Shown here one piece after another: positions 56,258 through 64,000 of a DNA stretch of 64,000 nucleotides. Both the position numbers and the translations under genes were made by a program. The notes under the pieces are model-generated. The model was not told the origin of the DNA, did no database searches, and saw only the letters and a list, made by a program, of their open reading frames with translations. How positions within the stretch are numbered: position 1 is the first letter of the stretch; each line of letters begins with the position of its first letter. This stretch comes from Desulfurellales bacterium (GTDB lineage: Bacteria; Campylobacterota_A; Desulfurellia; Desulfurellales; Hippeaceae), in contig JALVUQ010000063.1 of the NCBI GenBank assembly GCA_027035575.1, positions 1 through 64,000 of the forward strand, given 5' to 3'.

Positions 56258-56879
56258 ACACCTGTTTAACGATAAAAAAACATTCGATATCTTTATAGTA
56301 AGACACCCTGAGGTGGAAAATTACAAAGAAAATATATTTAACGGAACGATAGATGTGGATTTATCACAAAAAGGGCATAAACAGGCAGAAATTTTATATG
56401 ATTTTTTTAAAGACAAAGATATAAAAGTTGTCTTCTCATCCCCTATGAAACGCTGCTTAGCGGTGGCTGAGAAATTTAAAAAAACGTGCAGAGTAATTAT
56501 TAAAAATAACCTGAAAGAGCGTAGTTTCGGTATATTCGAGGGTTTGTCGTGGGAAAATGTTGAGAAGTTATACCCAAAAAAGGCAAAAGATTTCTTAAAT
56601 GACCCTTTTTTTTACAGGGTACAAAACGGAGAGAGCTTTTTTGATGTGAAAAACAGGGTAATACCCGAAATAAACGAGATTTTAAAAGCGGGTGAAAATA
56701 CACTGATTGTTGCACACGGCGGCATCAACAGAGTCATAATTTCCCACCTGCTTGATATGAAGGACGAATCCGTTTTAAAAATATCGCAAGATTATGCCTG
56801 TATAAATCACTTTATAACGGACGGTAACTTTGTGATGTGTAAAACAATAAACTGCAAACTCCCCGAAAATTTATCTTGA
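56241..56879 (+). CDS. Histidine phosphatase (phosphoglycerate mutase) family protein
   Basis: The protein is 212 residues from a GTG overlapping ftsW by 17 bases. The catalytic His is in FIVRHPEVENY (RHP rather than the usual RHG), an arginine in SSPMKRCL, the acid in ERSFGIFEGLSW and the second His in VAHGGINR. Family members include CobC alpha-ribazole phosphatase and other small-molecule phosphatases. Substrate unknown. It sits where murG would normally follow ftsW. Confidence 0.88.
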   Translation: MEKKLKHLFNDKKTFDIFIVRHPEVENYKENIFNGTIDVDLSQKGHKQAEILYDFFKDKDIKVVFSSPMKRCLAVAEKFKKTCRVIIKNNLKERSFGIFEGLSWENVEKLYPKKAKDFLNDPFFYRVQNGESFFDVKNRVIPEINEILKAGENTLIVAHGGINRVIISHLLDMKDESVLKISQDYACINHFITDGNFVMCKTINCKLPENLS

Positions 56880-57006
56880 GAAAAAATTTAAAAACTATAA
56901 AATAATTAATGCGGGTTTCAAAAAAAATGCTTAATGATGTCTGCAATAGGTAAAAATCGTTCACCGGTAATGATGTTTATGAAATATTGATTAAAAGGGG
57001 TGTTTT

Positions 57007-57825
57007 ATGAAAAAAACAAAGCTAACGGCACTTATTTTGGGAATTATCTTAATCTTATCTACTGCACAGGCAAATGCAGGTTTAAGGAGTTTGGTTAACG
57101 GGCTCGTAAACAAACATACAAATGTCTCATCAAGTTTTTCAAATGCACCAAGTTCAAACGTAACATATACGGAAAAACGTTCGGCTCTAAAACAGGCTCT
57201 TGAAATGGGTGTGAAATATGCCGTTTCAAGCCTATCCAAAACAAACGGTTTCTTAGACAATCCCTATGTTAAAATACCCGTACCGAACAGTTTGAAAACT
57301 GTTGCAAAGGTTTTAAAGAAAACGGGACAGGGAAAAATCGTCGATAATTTTGTGGCTGAAATGAATCACGCAGCAGAAAAAGCCACCCCGAAAACCATAA
57401 ACATATTTATGAAAGCCATAAAACAGATGTCAATCAAGGATGCAACAAAAATTTTAACGGGACCGGATAATGCAGCTACCGAATATTTCAAAAAACACAC
57501 CTATTCCAGTCTGTTTAAAGCCATAAAACCGATAGTGAAAGAGAGCACATCCAAAACAAACGTTACAAAGTACTACAAAACTATGATAAACAGCTATAAA
57601 AAATACAAAAAACCGCTCAACACGCTTTCATCGTATAAAAGTATGCTTAGCGGCAAAAAGTCCGAAACAAAAGAGGAGCCTTCTTCCGATTTGGATACAT
57701 ATATCACCAAAAAAGCGATAAAGGGCATTTTCTATATGATAGCCCAAGAAGAAAAGAAGATTAGGCAAAATCCGGTTGCAAGAACAACAAAACTCTTGCA
57801 GAAGGTTTTCGGAAGCCTTAAATAA
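57007..57825 (+). CDS. DUF4197 family secreted protein
   Basis: The protein is 272 residues with a signal peptide (1-24, ending ANA). The mature part matches the DUF4197 pattern: ALKQALEMGVKYAVSSLSKT, DNPYVKIPVPNSLKTV, GQGKIVDNFVAEMNHAAEKA, ILTGPDNAATEYFKK and a C-terminal IAQEEKKIRQNPVARTT. Function is unknown. It is found in Gram-negative periplasms. Followed 20 bases later by an SDR gene. Confidence 0.88.
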   Translation: MKKTKLTALILGIILILSTAQANAGLRSLVNGLVNKHTNVSSSFSNAPSSNVTYTEKRSALKQALEMGVKYAVSSLSKTNGFLDNPYVKIPVPNSLKTVAKVLKKTGQGKIVDNFVAEMNHAAEKATPKTINIFMKAIKQMSIKDATKILTGPDNAATEYFKKHTYSSLFKAIKPIVKESTSKTNVTKYYKTMINSYKKYKKPLNTLSSYKSMLSGKKSETKEEPSSDLDTYITKKAIKGIFYMIAQEEKKIRQNPVARTTKLLQKVFGSLK

Positions 57826-57845
57826 GCTTTTAAGGGAGGCAGTGT

Positions 57846-58610
57846 ATGAAAAAAATAGCATTGGTAACGGGAGCATCAAGCGGAATAGGAAAATCGTGCG
57901 TTGAGATATTTGCAAAAAACGGCATTAACGTTATAGCCGTTGCAAGGAGACTTGAAAGACTAATCGAGCTTAAAGATAATGTGGAAAACAGATATGATGT
58001 TAAACTGCTGCCGGTTCAACTGGATATAACAAATAAAGCCGCAGTTTCGGATTACCTTACAAACCTGCCGGATGATTGGAAAGATATAGAAATACTCATA
58101 AACAACGCCGGTTTGAGCAGGGGGTTGGATAAGCTTCAAGACGGTAATATAGACGACTGGGAGGAGATGATAGATGTAAACATCAAGGGGCTGCTGTATG
58201 TGACAAAAGCCGTACTTCCCGGTATGGTTAAAAGAAACAGCGGAACCGTGGTAAATCTGTCATCAATAGCAGGGCACGAAACATATATCGGCGGCAATGT
58301 TTACTGCGCTACAAAAGCAGCCGTTTTGCACCTGTCCAAGGCTATGCGTATGGATGTTTTAGGGCACAACATAAGGATTATTTCGATAGACCCGGGAATG
58401 GTTGAAACCGAATTCAGCATTGTGCGATTCCACGGCGATAAAGAAAAAGCGGATAAGGTATATGAAAACATCACGCCCTTAACACCGGATGATGTGGCCA
58501 ATGCAATCTATTTTACGGTTTCTTTGCCGCAGCACGTGACAATTGAGGATATGATTATAATGCCGACACAACAGGCATCCGCAACTTTAAATATAAAAAA
58601 TTACAAGTAG
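57846..58610 (+). CDS. Short-chain dehydrogenase/reductase (YdfG-like)
   Basis: The protein is 254 residues. Cofactor loop VTGASSGIGKS at the start, NNAGLSRG near 90, catalytic Ser in NLSSIAG, and Tyr/Lys in VYCATKAAV. The ARRLERL segment after the second strand suggests NADP. Closest characterised type is the YdfG serine/3-hydroxy acid dehydrogenase. GGGAGG ribosome site. Confidence 0.92.
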   Translation: MKKIALVTGASSGIGKSCVEIFAKNGINVIAVARRLERLIELKDNVENRYDVKLLPVQLDITNKAAVSDYLTNLPDDWKDIEILINNAGLSRGLDKLQDGNIDDWEEMIDVNIKGLLYVTKAVLPGMVKRNSGTVVNLSSIAGHETYIGGNVYCATKAAVLHLSKAMRMDVLGHNIRIISIDPGMVETEFSIVRFHGDKEKADKVYENITPLTPDDVANAIYFTVSLPQHVTIEDMIIMPTQQASATLNIKNYK

Positions 58611-58699
58611 CGTTTGATTTTTAAATTTATAGGCTTAGCCAAAAAACAGATAAATTTTATATATTTGCTTTGTATTTTAATTTACGATTTTTTAAATGC

Positions 58700-58728
58700 T
58701 TGATTTTGTGACGTTTATTTAATATGCT
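58700..58728 (+). promoter_or_regulatory. Sigma-70-type promoter of the nad operon
   Basis: TTGATT (58700-58705), a 17-base spacer and TATGCT (58723-58728) lie about 42 bases before nadA. Two mismatches to consensus in total at the -10 and two at the -35. Confidence 0.55.
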
Positions 58729-58770
58729 TTTTGCAAGTTTTAATCTTTTTTAAGGGGTTGAGAAGGAAAA

Positions 58771-59679
58771 ATGGAAATCGAATCTGAAATAAACAGGTTG
58801 AAAAAAGAGCAAAACGCAATTATTCTTGCACACTATTACGAGTTAGACGAAATTCAAAAAAATGCGGACTTCATCGGCGATTCTCTGGCTTTGGCTCAAA
58901 TAGCCGCTAAAACAAACGCAGATGTAATAGTTTTTTGCGGCGTTAAATTTATGGCAGAAACGGCAAAAATTCTCTCACCTGAGAAAAAGGTTTTGCTGCC
59001 GATTGAGGATGCGGGATGTCCTATGGCTGATATGGCAACAAAAGAGGATGTCTTGAAAAAGAAAAAAGAGCTTGGAAATCCGGTTGTCGTTTCATACGTA
59101 AACACCAATGCAGACGTTAAAAGTGTTTCTGATATATGCTGCACATCTGCAAACGCCGTTAACGTCGTGTCGTCTTTATCCGAAAAAGAGGTGCTGTTTG
59201 TTCCCGACAGAAACCTCGGCGAATATGTATCCGAACGGGTTAAGGATAAGGTTGTTCATCTGTGGGAGGGCTTTTGTCCGACGCACGAGGCCTTTGATGT
59301 CAAAGAACTTGAAAAGCTCAAAAAACGCTATCCTGAAGCTTTGGTTGCGGTGCACCCGGAGTCCCCCAAGGTTGTGAGGGATGCGGCTGATTTTATCGGT
59401 TCTACCTCGGGCATTTTGGGATTTGTTCAAAAAAGCAGCGCAGAAGAGTTTATCATAGGAACCGAAGAGGGTATTTTATTTGAGATTAAAAGAACAACCG
59501 AAAACAAGAGGTTTCATATTATAGGCGGCAGTGCCGTTTGTTTTAATATGAAAAAAACCCGTCTTGAGGATTTATACAATGCTCTAAAATACGAAAAACA
59601 CGAAATAACACTTGATAAAGACATTATCAACAGGGCTTATGAGCCTATAAAAAGGATGATTTCCATCAAGAGAGGATAG
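58771..59679 (+). CDS. nadA: Quinolinate synthase
   Basis: The protein is 302 residues. Three-fold repeated domains with 4Fe-4S ligands: VFCGVKFMAETA region and Cys in GCPMADM, ICCTSANA, GFCPTHE and SAVCFNM; HYYELDEIQ binds substrate. It condenses iminoaspartate with dihydroxyacetone phosphate to quinolinate. The iminoaspartate source (nadB or aspartate dehydrogenase) is not in the window. First gene of the nad cluster. Confidence 0.97.
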   Translation: MEIESEINRLKKEQNAIILAHYYELDEIQKNADFIGDSLALAQIAAKTNADVIVFCGVKFMAETAKILSPEKKVLLPIEDAGCPMADMATKEDVLKKKKELGNPVVVSYVNTNADVKSVSDICCTSANAVNVVSSLSEKEVLFVPDRNLGEYVSERVKDKVVHLWEGFCPTHEAFDVKELEKLKKRYPEALVAVHPESPKVVRDAADFIGSTSGILGFVQKSSAEEFIIGTEEGILFEIKRTTENKRFHIIGGSAVCFNMKKTRLEDLYNALKYEKHEITLDKDIINRAYEPIKRMISIKRG

Positions 59680-60507
59680 ATGAACCCGATTTTTTTAGAG
59701 AAAATGTTCGAGTTTTATATACTTGAAGACGCCTACTTTTCGGATTTAACAACCGATGCTATCTCTAAAAGAGAGACAAAAAAAGCCGTTATTAAGGCAA
59801 AACAAGATTTTGTTTTGGCAGGCTCCGTTTTTATAGAGCCTCTTTTTAGAATGCTCAAAGAACCTTTTAGGCTTAATCTGCTTAAAAAAGACGGAGATTT
59901 TGTATTAAACGGCGAAATCATAGCCGAGGTATCTTCAAAAGATTATGCCCTGCTCTATCTTGAGAGAATTTGCTTGAATATGATGCAAAGGATGAGCGGA
60001 ATAGCAACAAAAACAAGAGCTCTCAGCATACTGATTAAAGATTACAAAGCAAAAATTGTTGATACGAGAAAGACAACCCCCGGCTTTAGGTTCTTTGAGA
60101 AATACGCCGTGCGAACAGGCGGGGGAATTAACCACAGAATAGGGCTTTTCGATGCCGTGCTAATTAAAGACAATCACATCAAAGATGCAAACGGCATAAA
60201 ATCGGCTGTGGAAAGTGCCAGAAAAAGCATACCCTTTACTACAAAAATAGAGGTGGAGTGCGAAGATTACGGTATGGCAAAAGAGGCGGTAGAGTGCGGT
60301 GCGGATATAGTTATGCTCGACAATATGAGCGTTGAGGATATGGAAAAGATAACAACCGACTTTAAAGGCAGAGCTATTTTTGAGGCAAGCGGAAATATAG
60401 ATGAAAATAATATTGTAGATGTTGCAAAAAGCGGTGTAGATTATATTTCAATGGGCGCTTTGACACACCACGCCGTTTGGGTTGATATAAATATGAAAAT
60501 GGAGTGA
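59680..60507 (+). CDS. nadC: Nicotinate-nucleotide diphosphorylase (carboxylating)
   Basis: The protein is 275 residues starting directly after the nadA stop. RKTTPGFRFFEKYAVRTGGG binds phosphoribosyl pyrophosphate; HRIGLFDAVLIKDNHI and EASGNIDENNI follow. It turns quinolinate into nicotinate mononucleotide. Length and motifs are standard. Confidence 0.97.
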   Translation: MNPIFLEKMFEFYILEDAYFSDLTTDAISKRETKKAVIKAKQDFVLAGSVFIEPLFRMLKEPFRLNLLKKDGDFVLNGEIIAEVSSKDYALLYLERICLNMMQRMSGIATKTRALSILIKDYKAKIVDTRKTTPGFRFFEKYAVRTGGGINHRIGLFDAVLIKDNHIKDANGIKSAVESARKSIPFTTKIEVECEDYGMAKEAVECGADIVMLDNMSVEDMEKITTDFKGRAIFEASGNIDENNIVDVAKSGVDYISMGALTHHAVWVDINMKME

Positions 60508-60511
60508 TTTT

Positions 60512-61306
60512 ATGAGAATTGCTTTGTGCCAGATAGACACTATATTGGGAGATGTGGGAAAAAACCTTGCAAAAATAAATCACTACACAGATAAAGCCGT
60601 ATATGAAAACTGCGATTTGGTTATCTTTCCCGAGCTTGCCTTAACAGGTTATTCGTTAAGGGATTTGACCGACAGCGTGGCTTTAAAAACAGACAGCGAA
60701 CTTTTCAAACAATTTAAGACAAAAAGCAGAGAAATAGACATAGCTTTGGGTTATGTTGAAAACGGAAACGGATATTTCTTTAACAGCGGTGCATATTTCT
60801 CAAACGGTGAAATCCTGCACAACCACAGGAAGAAATTTCTGCCTGATTACGGTATGTTTGAGGAGGGCAGATACTTTGCAAGCGGACGTTCAATTGAGGC
60901 GTTTGATACGAAATTCGGTAAAACGGCTATGTTTATTTGCGAAGATTCATTTCATATCTCATCACAAAACGATGCCTTCAAACAGGGCGTTAATTTTCTG
61001 GTTATTCTGTCCGCAAGCCCGTTTTGGATGGACCACAAAGGTATGAAACCTCAACTTTGGAAATCTCTATGCTCAAATTTCTCCCAATTTTCAAGCAGCT
61101 ACTCAATCTTTGTAAACAGGACAGGTTTTGAAGACGGTGTGGGATTTTTCGGAGGTTCGTTTGTTATGGGACCTTACGGCTCCATAATCAAGGAAGCGGA
61201 GTTGTTTAAAGAGGAACTGCTTATTATTGATTTTGACGAAAGTTTGATTGAAAAAGCAAAAATTATGATGCCCATTCTAAAAAACGAGGATATTGAGATA
61301 TGTTAA
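60512..61306 (+). CDS. Carbon-nitrogen hydrolase, probable glutaminase subunit for NAD synthetase
   Basis: The protein is 264 residues of the nitrilase superfamily with an intact Glu-Lys-Cys triad: FPELALTGYS, HRKKFLP and MFICEDSFH. The start ALCQIDTILGDVGKNLAKI matches the N-terminal glutaminase domain of glutamine-dependent NadE. It overlaps nadE by 7 bases. Supplying ammonia to the separate NadE is the best reading; NAD context supports it strongly. Confidence 0.82.
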   Translation: MRIALCQIDTILGDVGKNLAKINHYTDKAVYENCDLVIFPELALTGYSLRDLTDSVALKTDSELFKQFKTKSREIDIALGYVENGNGYFFNSGAYFSNGEILHNHRKKFLPDYGMFEEGRYFASGRSIEAFDTKFGKTAMFICEDSFHISSQNDAFKQGVNFLVILSASPFWMDHKGMKPQLWKSLCSNFSQFSSSYSIFVNRTGFEDGVGFFGGSFVMGPYGSIIKEAELFKEELLIIDFDESLIEKAKIMMPILKNEDIEIC

Positions 61307-62127
61307 TAGATAAATTAAAGATAGACTGCAATGTGGTTTCAAAATATCTAATCGAATTTGTAAAGCAGGAGATATTAAAAACCGGTCTGAAAAAAGCGGT
61401 AATAGGGCTGTCCGGCGGTATTGACTCATCTTTAGTTGCATATATCGCCAAAGAGGCTTTGGGGAAAGAGAATGTTTACGGAATTTTAATGCCCTACAAA
61501 ACATCGAGCAAAAACAGCCTTGAAGATGCTATGAAGGTTGTTGAAGAAACCAAAATAAACGCCAAAGTCTTTGAAATAACCGAGGCTGCCGATTCGTATA
61601 TAAAAAAATTCGACGATATAAGCAATGTTAGGAAAGGTAATGTATTTGCCAGGTTGAGGATGATAACGCTTTTTGACCACTCCTCTTTATACGGCGCTCT
61701 TGTTGTGGGAACAAGCAATAAAACCGAGCTGCTTTTGGGCTACGGAACGTGGTATGGTGATATGGCATCCTGTTTAAACCCTATTGGTGACTTGTACAAA
61801 AACCAGATATACCAACTTGCAAAATATTTCGGTGTACCGGAAAGTATAATTAGCAAAAAGCCCTCAGCCGATTTATGGGTCGGTCAAAGCGACGAAGAGG
61901 AATTGGGGTTTTCTTACGACGATGCTGACCTTATTTTATACCATATGTACGACCTGAGATATTCCGCAGACGAGGTAGTCAAATTGGGTTTTGAGAAAGA
62001 TTTGGTCTATGGAATTGCCGAACGGGTAAGAAAAAACCAGTTCAAAAGACTTCCTCCCATAATAGCCAAGATAAGCAGAAGAACAATAAATGTTGATTTC
62101 AGATATCTAAGGGATTGGGGATTGTAA
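61300..62127 (+). CDS. nadE: NAD+ synthase (synthetase domain only)
   Basis: The protein is 275 residues. PP-loop GLSGGIDSSLVAYI near 33, GTSNKTELLLGYGTWYGD near 145 and KKPSADLWVGQSDEEELGFSYD near 185. It amidates deamido-NAD with ATP and ammonia. It lacks the fused glutaminase domain, which is encoded by the preceding overlapping gene. Confidence 0.96.
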   Translation: MLIDKLKIDCNVVSKYLIEFVKQEILKTGLKKAVIGLSGGIDSSLVAYIAKEALGKENVYGILMPYKTSSKNSLEDAMKVVEETKINAKVFEITEAADSYIKKFDDISNVRKGNVFARLRMITLFDHSSLYGALVVGTSNKTELLLGYGTWYGDMASCLNPIGDLYKNQIYQLAKYFGVPESIISKKPSADLWVGQSDEEELGFSYDDADLILYHMYDLRYSADEVVKLGFEKDLVYGIAERVRKNQFKRLPPIIAKISRRTINVDFRYLRDWGL

Positions 62128-62130
62128 AGA

Positions 62131-62217
62131 TGGTGCCGGGGGCGGGACTCGAACCCGCACGGGATCGCTCCCACGAGATTTTGAGTCTCGCGTGTCTACC
62201 AGTTTCACCACCCCGGC
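62131..62217 (-). tRNA. tRNA-Leu (anticodon CAA)
   Basis: The minus strand folds as an 87-base class II tRNA: acceptor GCCGGGG paired with CCCCGGC, anticodon stem CGAGA/TCTCG around the loop CTCAAAA (anticodon CAA), a long variable arm, T-arm with GGTTCGAGTCC, and encoded CCA at 62131-62133. CAA reads UUG leucine codons. It runs antisense to its neighbours, with its own promoter at 62230-62257. Confidence 0.97.
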
Positions 62218-62229
62218 AAAAGCAGGACA

Positions 62230-62257
62230 ATTATATATTTTTATCTGCTTGTGTCAA
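62230..62257 (-). promoter_or_regulatory. Promoter of tRNA-Leu
   Basis: On the minus strand, consensus TTGACA (62252-62257), a 16-base spacer and consensus TATAAT (62230-62235) put the start about 6 bases before the mature tRNA 5' end. Confidence 0.85.
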
Positions 62258-62347
62258 TATTTTGCTTGTTAAGATTTAACTTTTTTGTTATGTTTTTTGT
62301 GGCACCTTTAGCCTAAGACTGCCTGTTTTACAAAAAAAGGAGTTTTA

Positions 62348-64000
62348 ATGGAGTTTGTGGAAAGGGAAACATCGGACATTAAAGGAACTTTAGCCGAAGT
62401 TTCAAAAGAGTTGGGATTTCCTGCAAAATTCATAGACTTTGAAATAGAAGAAGAACAGGAAACAAAAGACGAACAGGGCAATATAACCAAACTCTATAAA
62501 GTTAAGTTCTTTATAAACAGCGATAAGTCCGAGTTATACGATATTTTAGAGGTTGAAGCGGAAAACACCGAACATCCTCAAAAGGCGTATATTGTGGTTA
62601 ATCCGTCAAAAATACGTGGCAGTATCGATATTTCCGAAAATGAAATAGTCAAAATAATAAAAAAAGTAGCTGCACTTAACAAACTTGTATTTCTTTTTAA
62701 AGATAAAACTCTTCTTATGATAGCAAAGGAGATAAAAAAACGCCTAAATCCGTCGCACAAGCCGTTTAGAATTCTTATAGCCGAAGGAAAAAAGCCCGTA
62801 AGGGGCAAAAACAGCGAACTGAAATTTTATTTCAACAGATATCACGCAGCCGGCAGTGTTACAAAAGACGGAAAAATTGACTACAAAAAGAAGAATTTTC
62901 TTGTACCCGTACAGAAAGGAAAGGTCTTGATAGAATTTTTCAAACCGACAAGAGGAGAGGAAGGATACGATGTTTTCGGCGGAATCATACCGCAGGATGT
63001 CGGTGTTGTTATAGAGGATTTGGAAGATATTAAATTCAATTCGGACAGCATAGAAAAGGTTGATGACGGAAACGTAGTAAAACTTATATCCAAAAAAGAC
63101 GGCGTTATAATATATAAAAACGGGACATACGACATAGATACGACTGTTTCTGTTGATAAGGTTGACATAAAAACAACAGGCAATCTTGATACGGATGCAG
63201 ATGTTGAACTTGAAATAGGCTCAATGGGCAACGATTCCGTTGAAGACACTATAGCAGCCGGGATGAAGGTTAAGGCGAAAAAGGTTACCATAAACGGAGA
63301 CGTAGGACCGAAAGCCGTAGTGGAAGCCGACGAGGTCACCATAAAGGGAAGCGTACATCAAGATGCAAAAATAGTAGCCAAAAAAGCTGTCATTTCCATA
63401 TGCAGAGGCTCGGTTGAAGCCGACGAGGTTGAGATAGATTTAGCCGAGCACGCAAGAATTCTATCCAAAAACAGCACCGTAATCAATAAATCCGTAGCCT
63501 CCAAGATAACCTGTCCTAAGATAGAAATCAAAGAGGTTATGATGTCTTCCAACTTTACTACCTCATCGGAATCTATTTTTATTAATAAAATAGAAGGAGA
63601 CGATAACTTAATAGCAATACAGCCGCTTGCCCTACCCTGGATTAGGGAAAAGTACAAAGAGTTGTGCGTCGAAAGAGAATATGCAACGGTTATTCTGAAA
63701 ACTAACAAGAAAAATTATGAAAATGCACTTGATACTTTTGAAAAGGAAAAACAGCGCTACGACAGCATTAAAAAGACCATAAAAAAACTCCAAGAAGAAA
63801 ATAAAGAGATACCCAAACCTCTGCTGATTGTTGTTGAAAAATTCAAAGAGTGCGCTCAAGAGTTAAAACAGGCGGAAGAAGCGTATGAACAGGCAAAAAA
63901 CGAACTGGAAAGAATTCAAAAAGATATAACCGAGATGGAAAGCAGCTACAAAAAAGGCCATATAATCATAAAAGGACAAATAAATAGCGGAAATAAGATT
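62348..64000 (+). CDS. DUF342/FapA-like protein, 3' end beyond the window
   Basis: The frame is open for 551 codons from an ATG with AAAGGAG upstream to the right edge. The first 80 residues are acidic and unrecognised. The middle holds the DUF342 (FapA) core: segment KGKVLIEFFKPTRGEEGYDVFGG near 195-220 (given in parts: VLIEFFKPTRG, EEGYDVFGG), then beta-solenoid-like repeats with alternating 'vtI.G.v' strands to about 400. From about 450 a charged coiled coil begins. FapA-type proteins are linked to polymer or cell-surface control; role here is unknown. Confidence 0.85.
   Translation, partial: MEFVERETSDIKGTLAEVSKELGFPAKFIDFEIEEEQETKDEQGNITKLYKVKFFINSDKSELYDILEVEAENTEHPQKAYIVVNPSKIRGSIDISENEIVKIIKKVAALNKLVFLFKDKTLLMIAKEIKKRLNPSHKPFRILIAEGKKPVRGKNSELKFYFNRYHAAGSVTKDGKIDYKKKNFLVPVQKGKVLIEFFKPTRGEEGYDVFGGIIPQDVGVVIEDLEDIKFNSDSIEKVDDGNVVKLISKKDGVIIYKNGTYDIDTTVSVDKVDIKTTGNLDTDADVELEIGSMGNDSVEDTIAAGMKVKAKKVTINGDVGPKAVVEADEVTIKGSVHQDAKIVAKKAVISICRGSVEADEVEIDLAEHARILSKNSTVINKSVASKITCPKIEIKEVMMSSNFTTSSESIFINKIEGDDNLIAIQPLALPWIREKYKELCVEREYATVILKTNKKNYENALDTFEKEKQRYDSIKKTIKKLQEENKEIPKPLLIVVEKFKECAQELKQAEEAYEQAKNELERIQKDITEMESSYKKGHIIIKGQINSGNKI

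Noticed and set aside
62305-62330. TGGCACC before the DUF342 gene as a sigma-54 -24 box
   Set aside because: No TTGC element follows at five bases, so the match is partial only.

Overview
The window is AT-rich, densely packed bacterial DNA from a Gram-negative organism. LolA, a PilQ secretin, an RND pump and a meso-diaminopimelate type MurE all point to an outer membrane. Short pilin, type IV pilus, CstA, 2-hydroxyacyl-CoA dehydratase, TorD and corrinoid genes suggest an anaerobe, perhaps related to Desulfurellales (Hippea/Desulfurella) or Deferribacteres. That placement is inferred from gene content and sequence flavour and has not been checked. I see no insertion sequences, phage genes or CRISPR arrays.

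Layout. From 1 to about 28.5 kb nearly everything reads leftward (minus). In order of position these are: a gene start running off the left edge with a structured leader; an O-antigen-ligase/oligosaccharyltransferase-like membrane protein; two unrecognised ORFs; a two-gene pilin unit (59-residue mature PilA plus a small secreted protein) behind a sigma-54 promoter; a long overlapping operon smpB-carB-greA-pyrK-pyrD-lolA-(nucleosidase/radical-SAM fusion); the pilMNOPQ operon; the heat-shock operon hrcA-grpE-dnaK-dnaJ plus a DUF445 gene; and an acyl-CoA ligase / 2-hydroxyacyl-CoA dehydratase / activator operon. From 28.7 kb onward most genes read rightward: cstA with a small protein, an ArsA/Get3-like ATPase and a membrane-anchored protein; an exported ankyrin protein; torD-like, cobO, HD-GYP, mutS2, dnaG, dedA, class II aldolase and sir2; cyclopropane synthase; an RND efflux system; murE-murF-mraY-murD-ftsW; a DUF4197 protein and an SDR; nadA-nadC-glutaminase-nadE; and a DUF342/FapA-like gene cut by the right edge. 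Exceptions on the minus strand are an EAL-HDOD protein, a lytic transglycosylase and tRNA-Leu(CAA).

How the parts fit. Two separate loci serve type IV pili: a housekeeping-type promoter drives the assembly operon pilMNOPQ, while the pilin itself has a textbook -24/-12 promoter preceded by a TGTC/GACA half-site array that looks like a PilR-type enhancer. The pilin matches the short aromatic-rich PilA-N type known from Geobacter. The most unusual gene is the fusion of a nucleosidase with all three catalytic acids and a spore-photoproduct-lyase-like radical SAM domain. The CstA/ArsA-like four-gene cluster and the physically split glutamine-dependent NAD synthetase are the next most notable arrangements.
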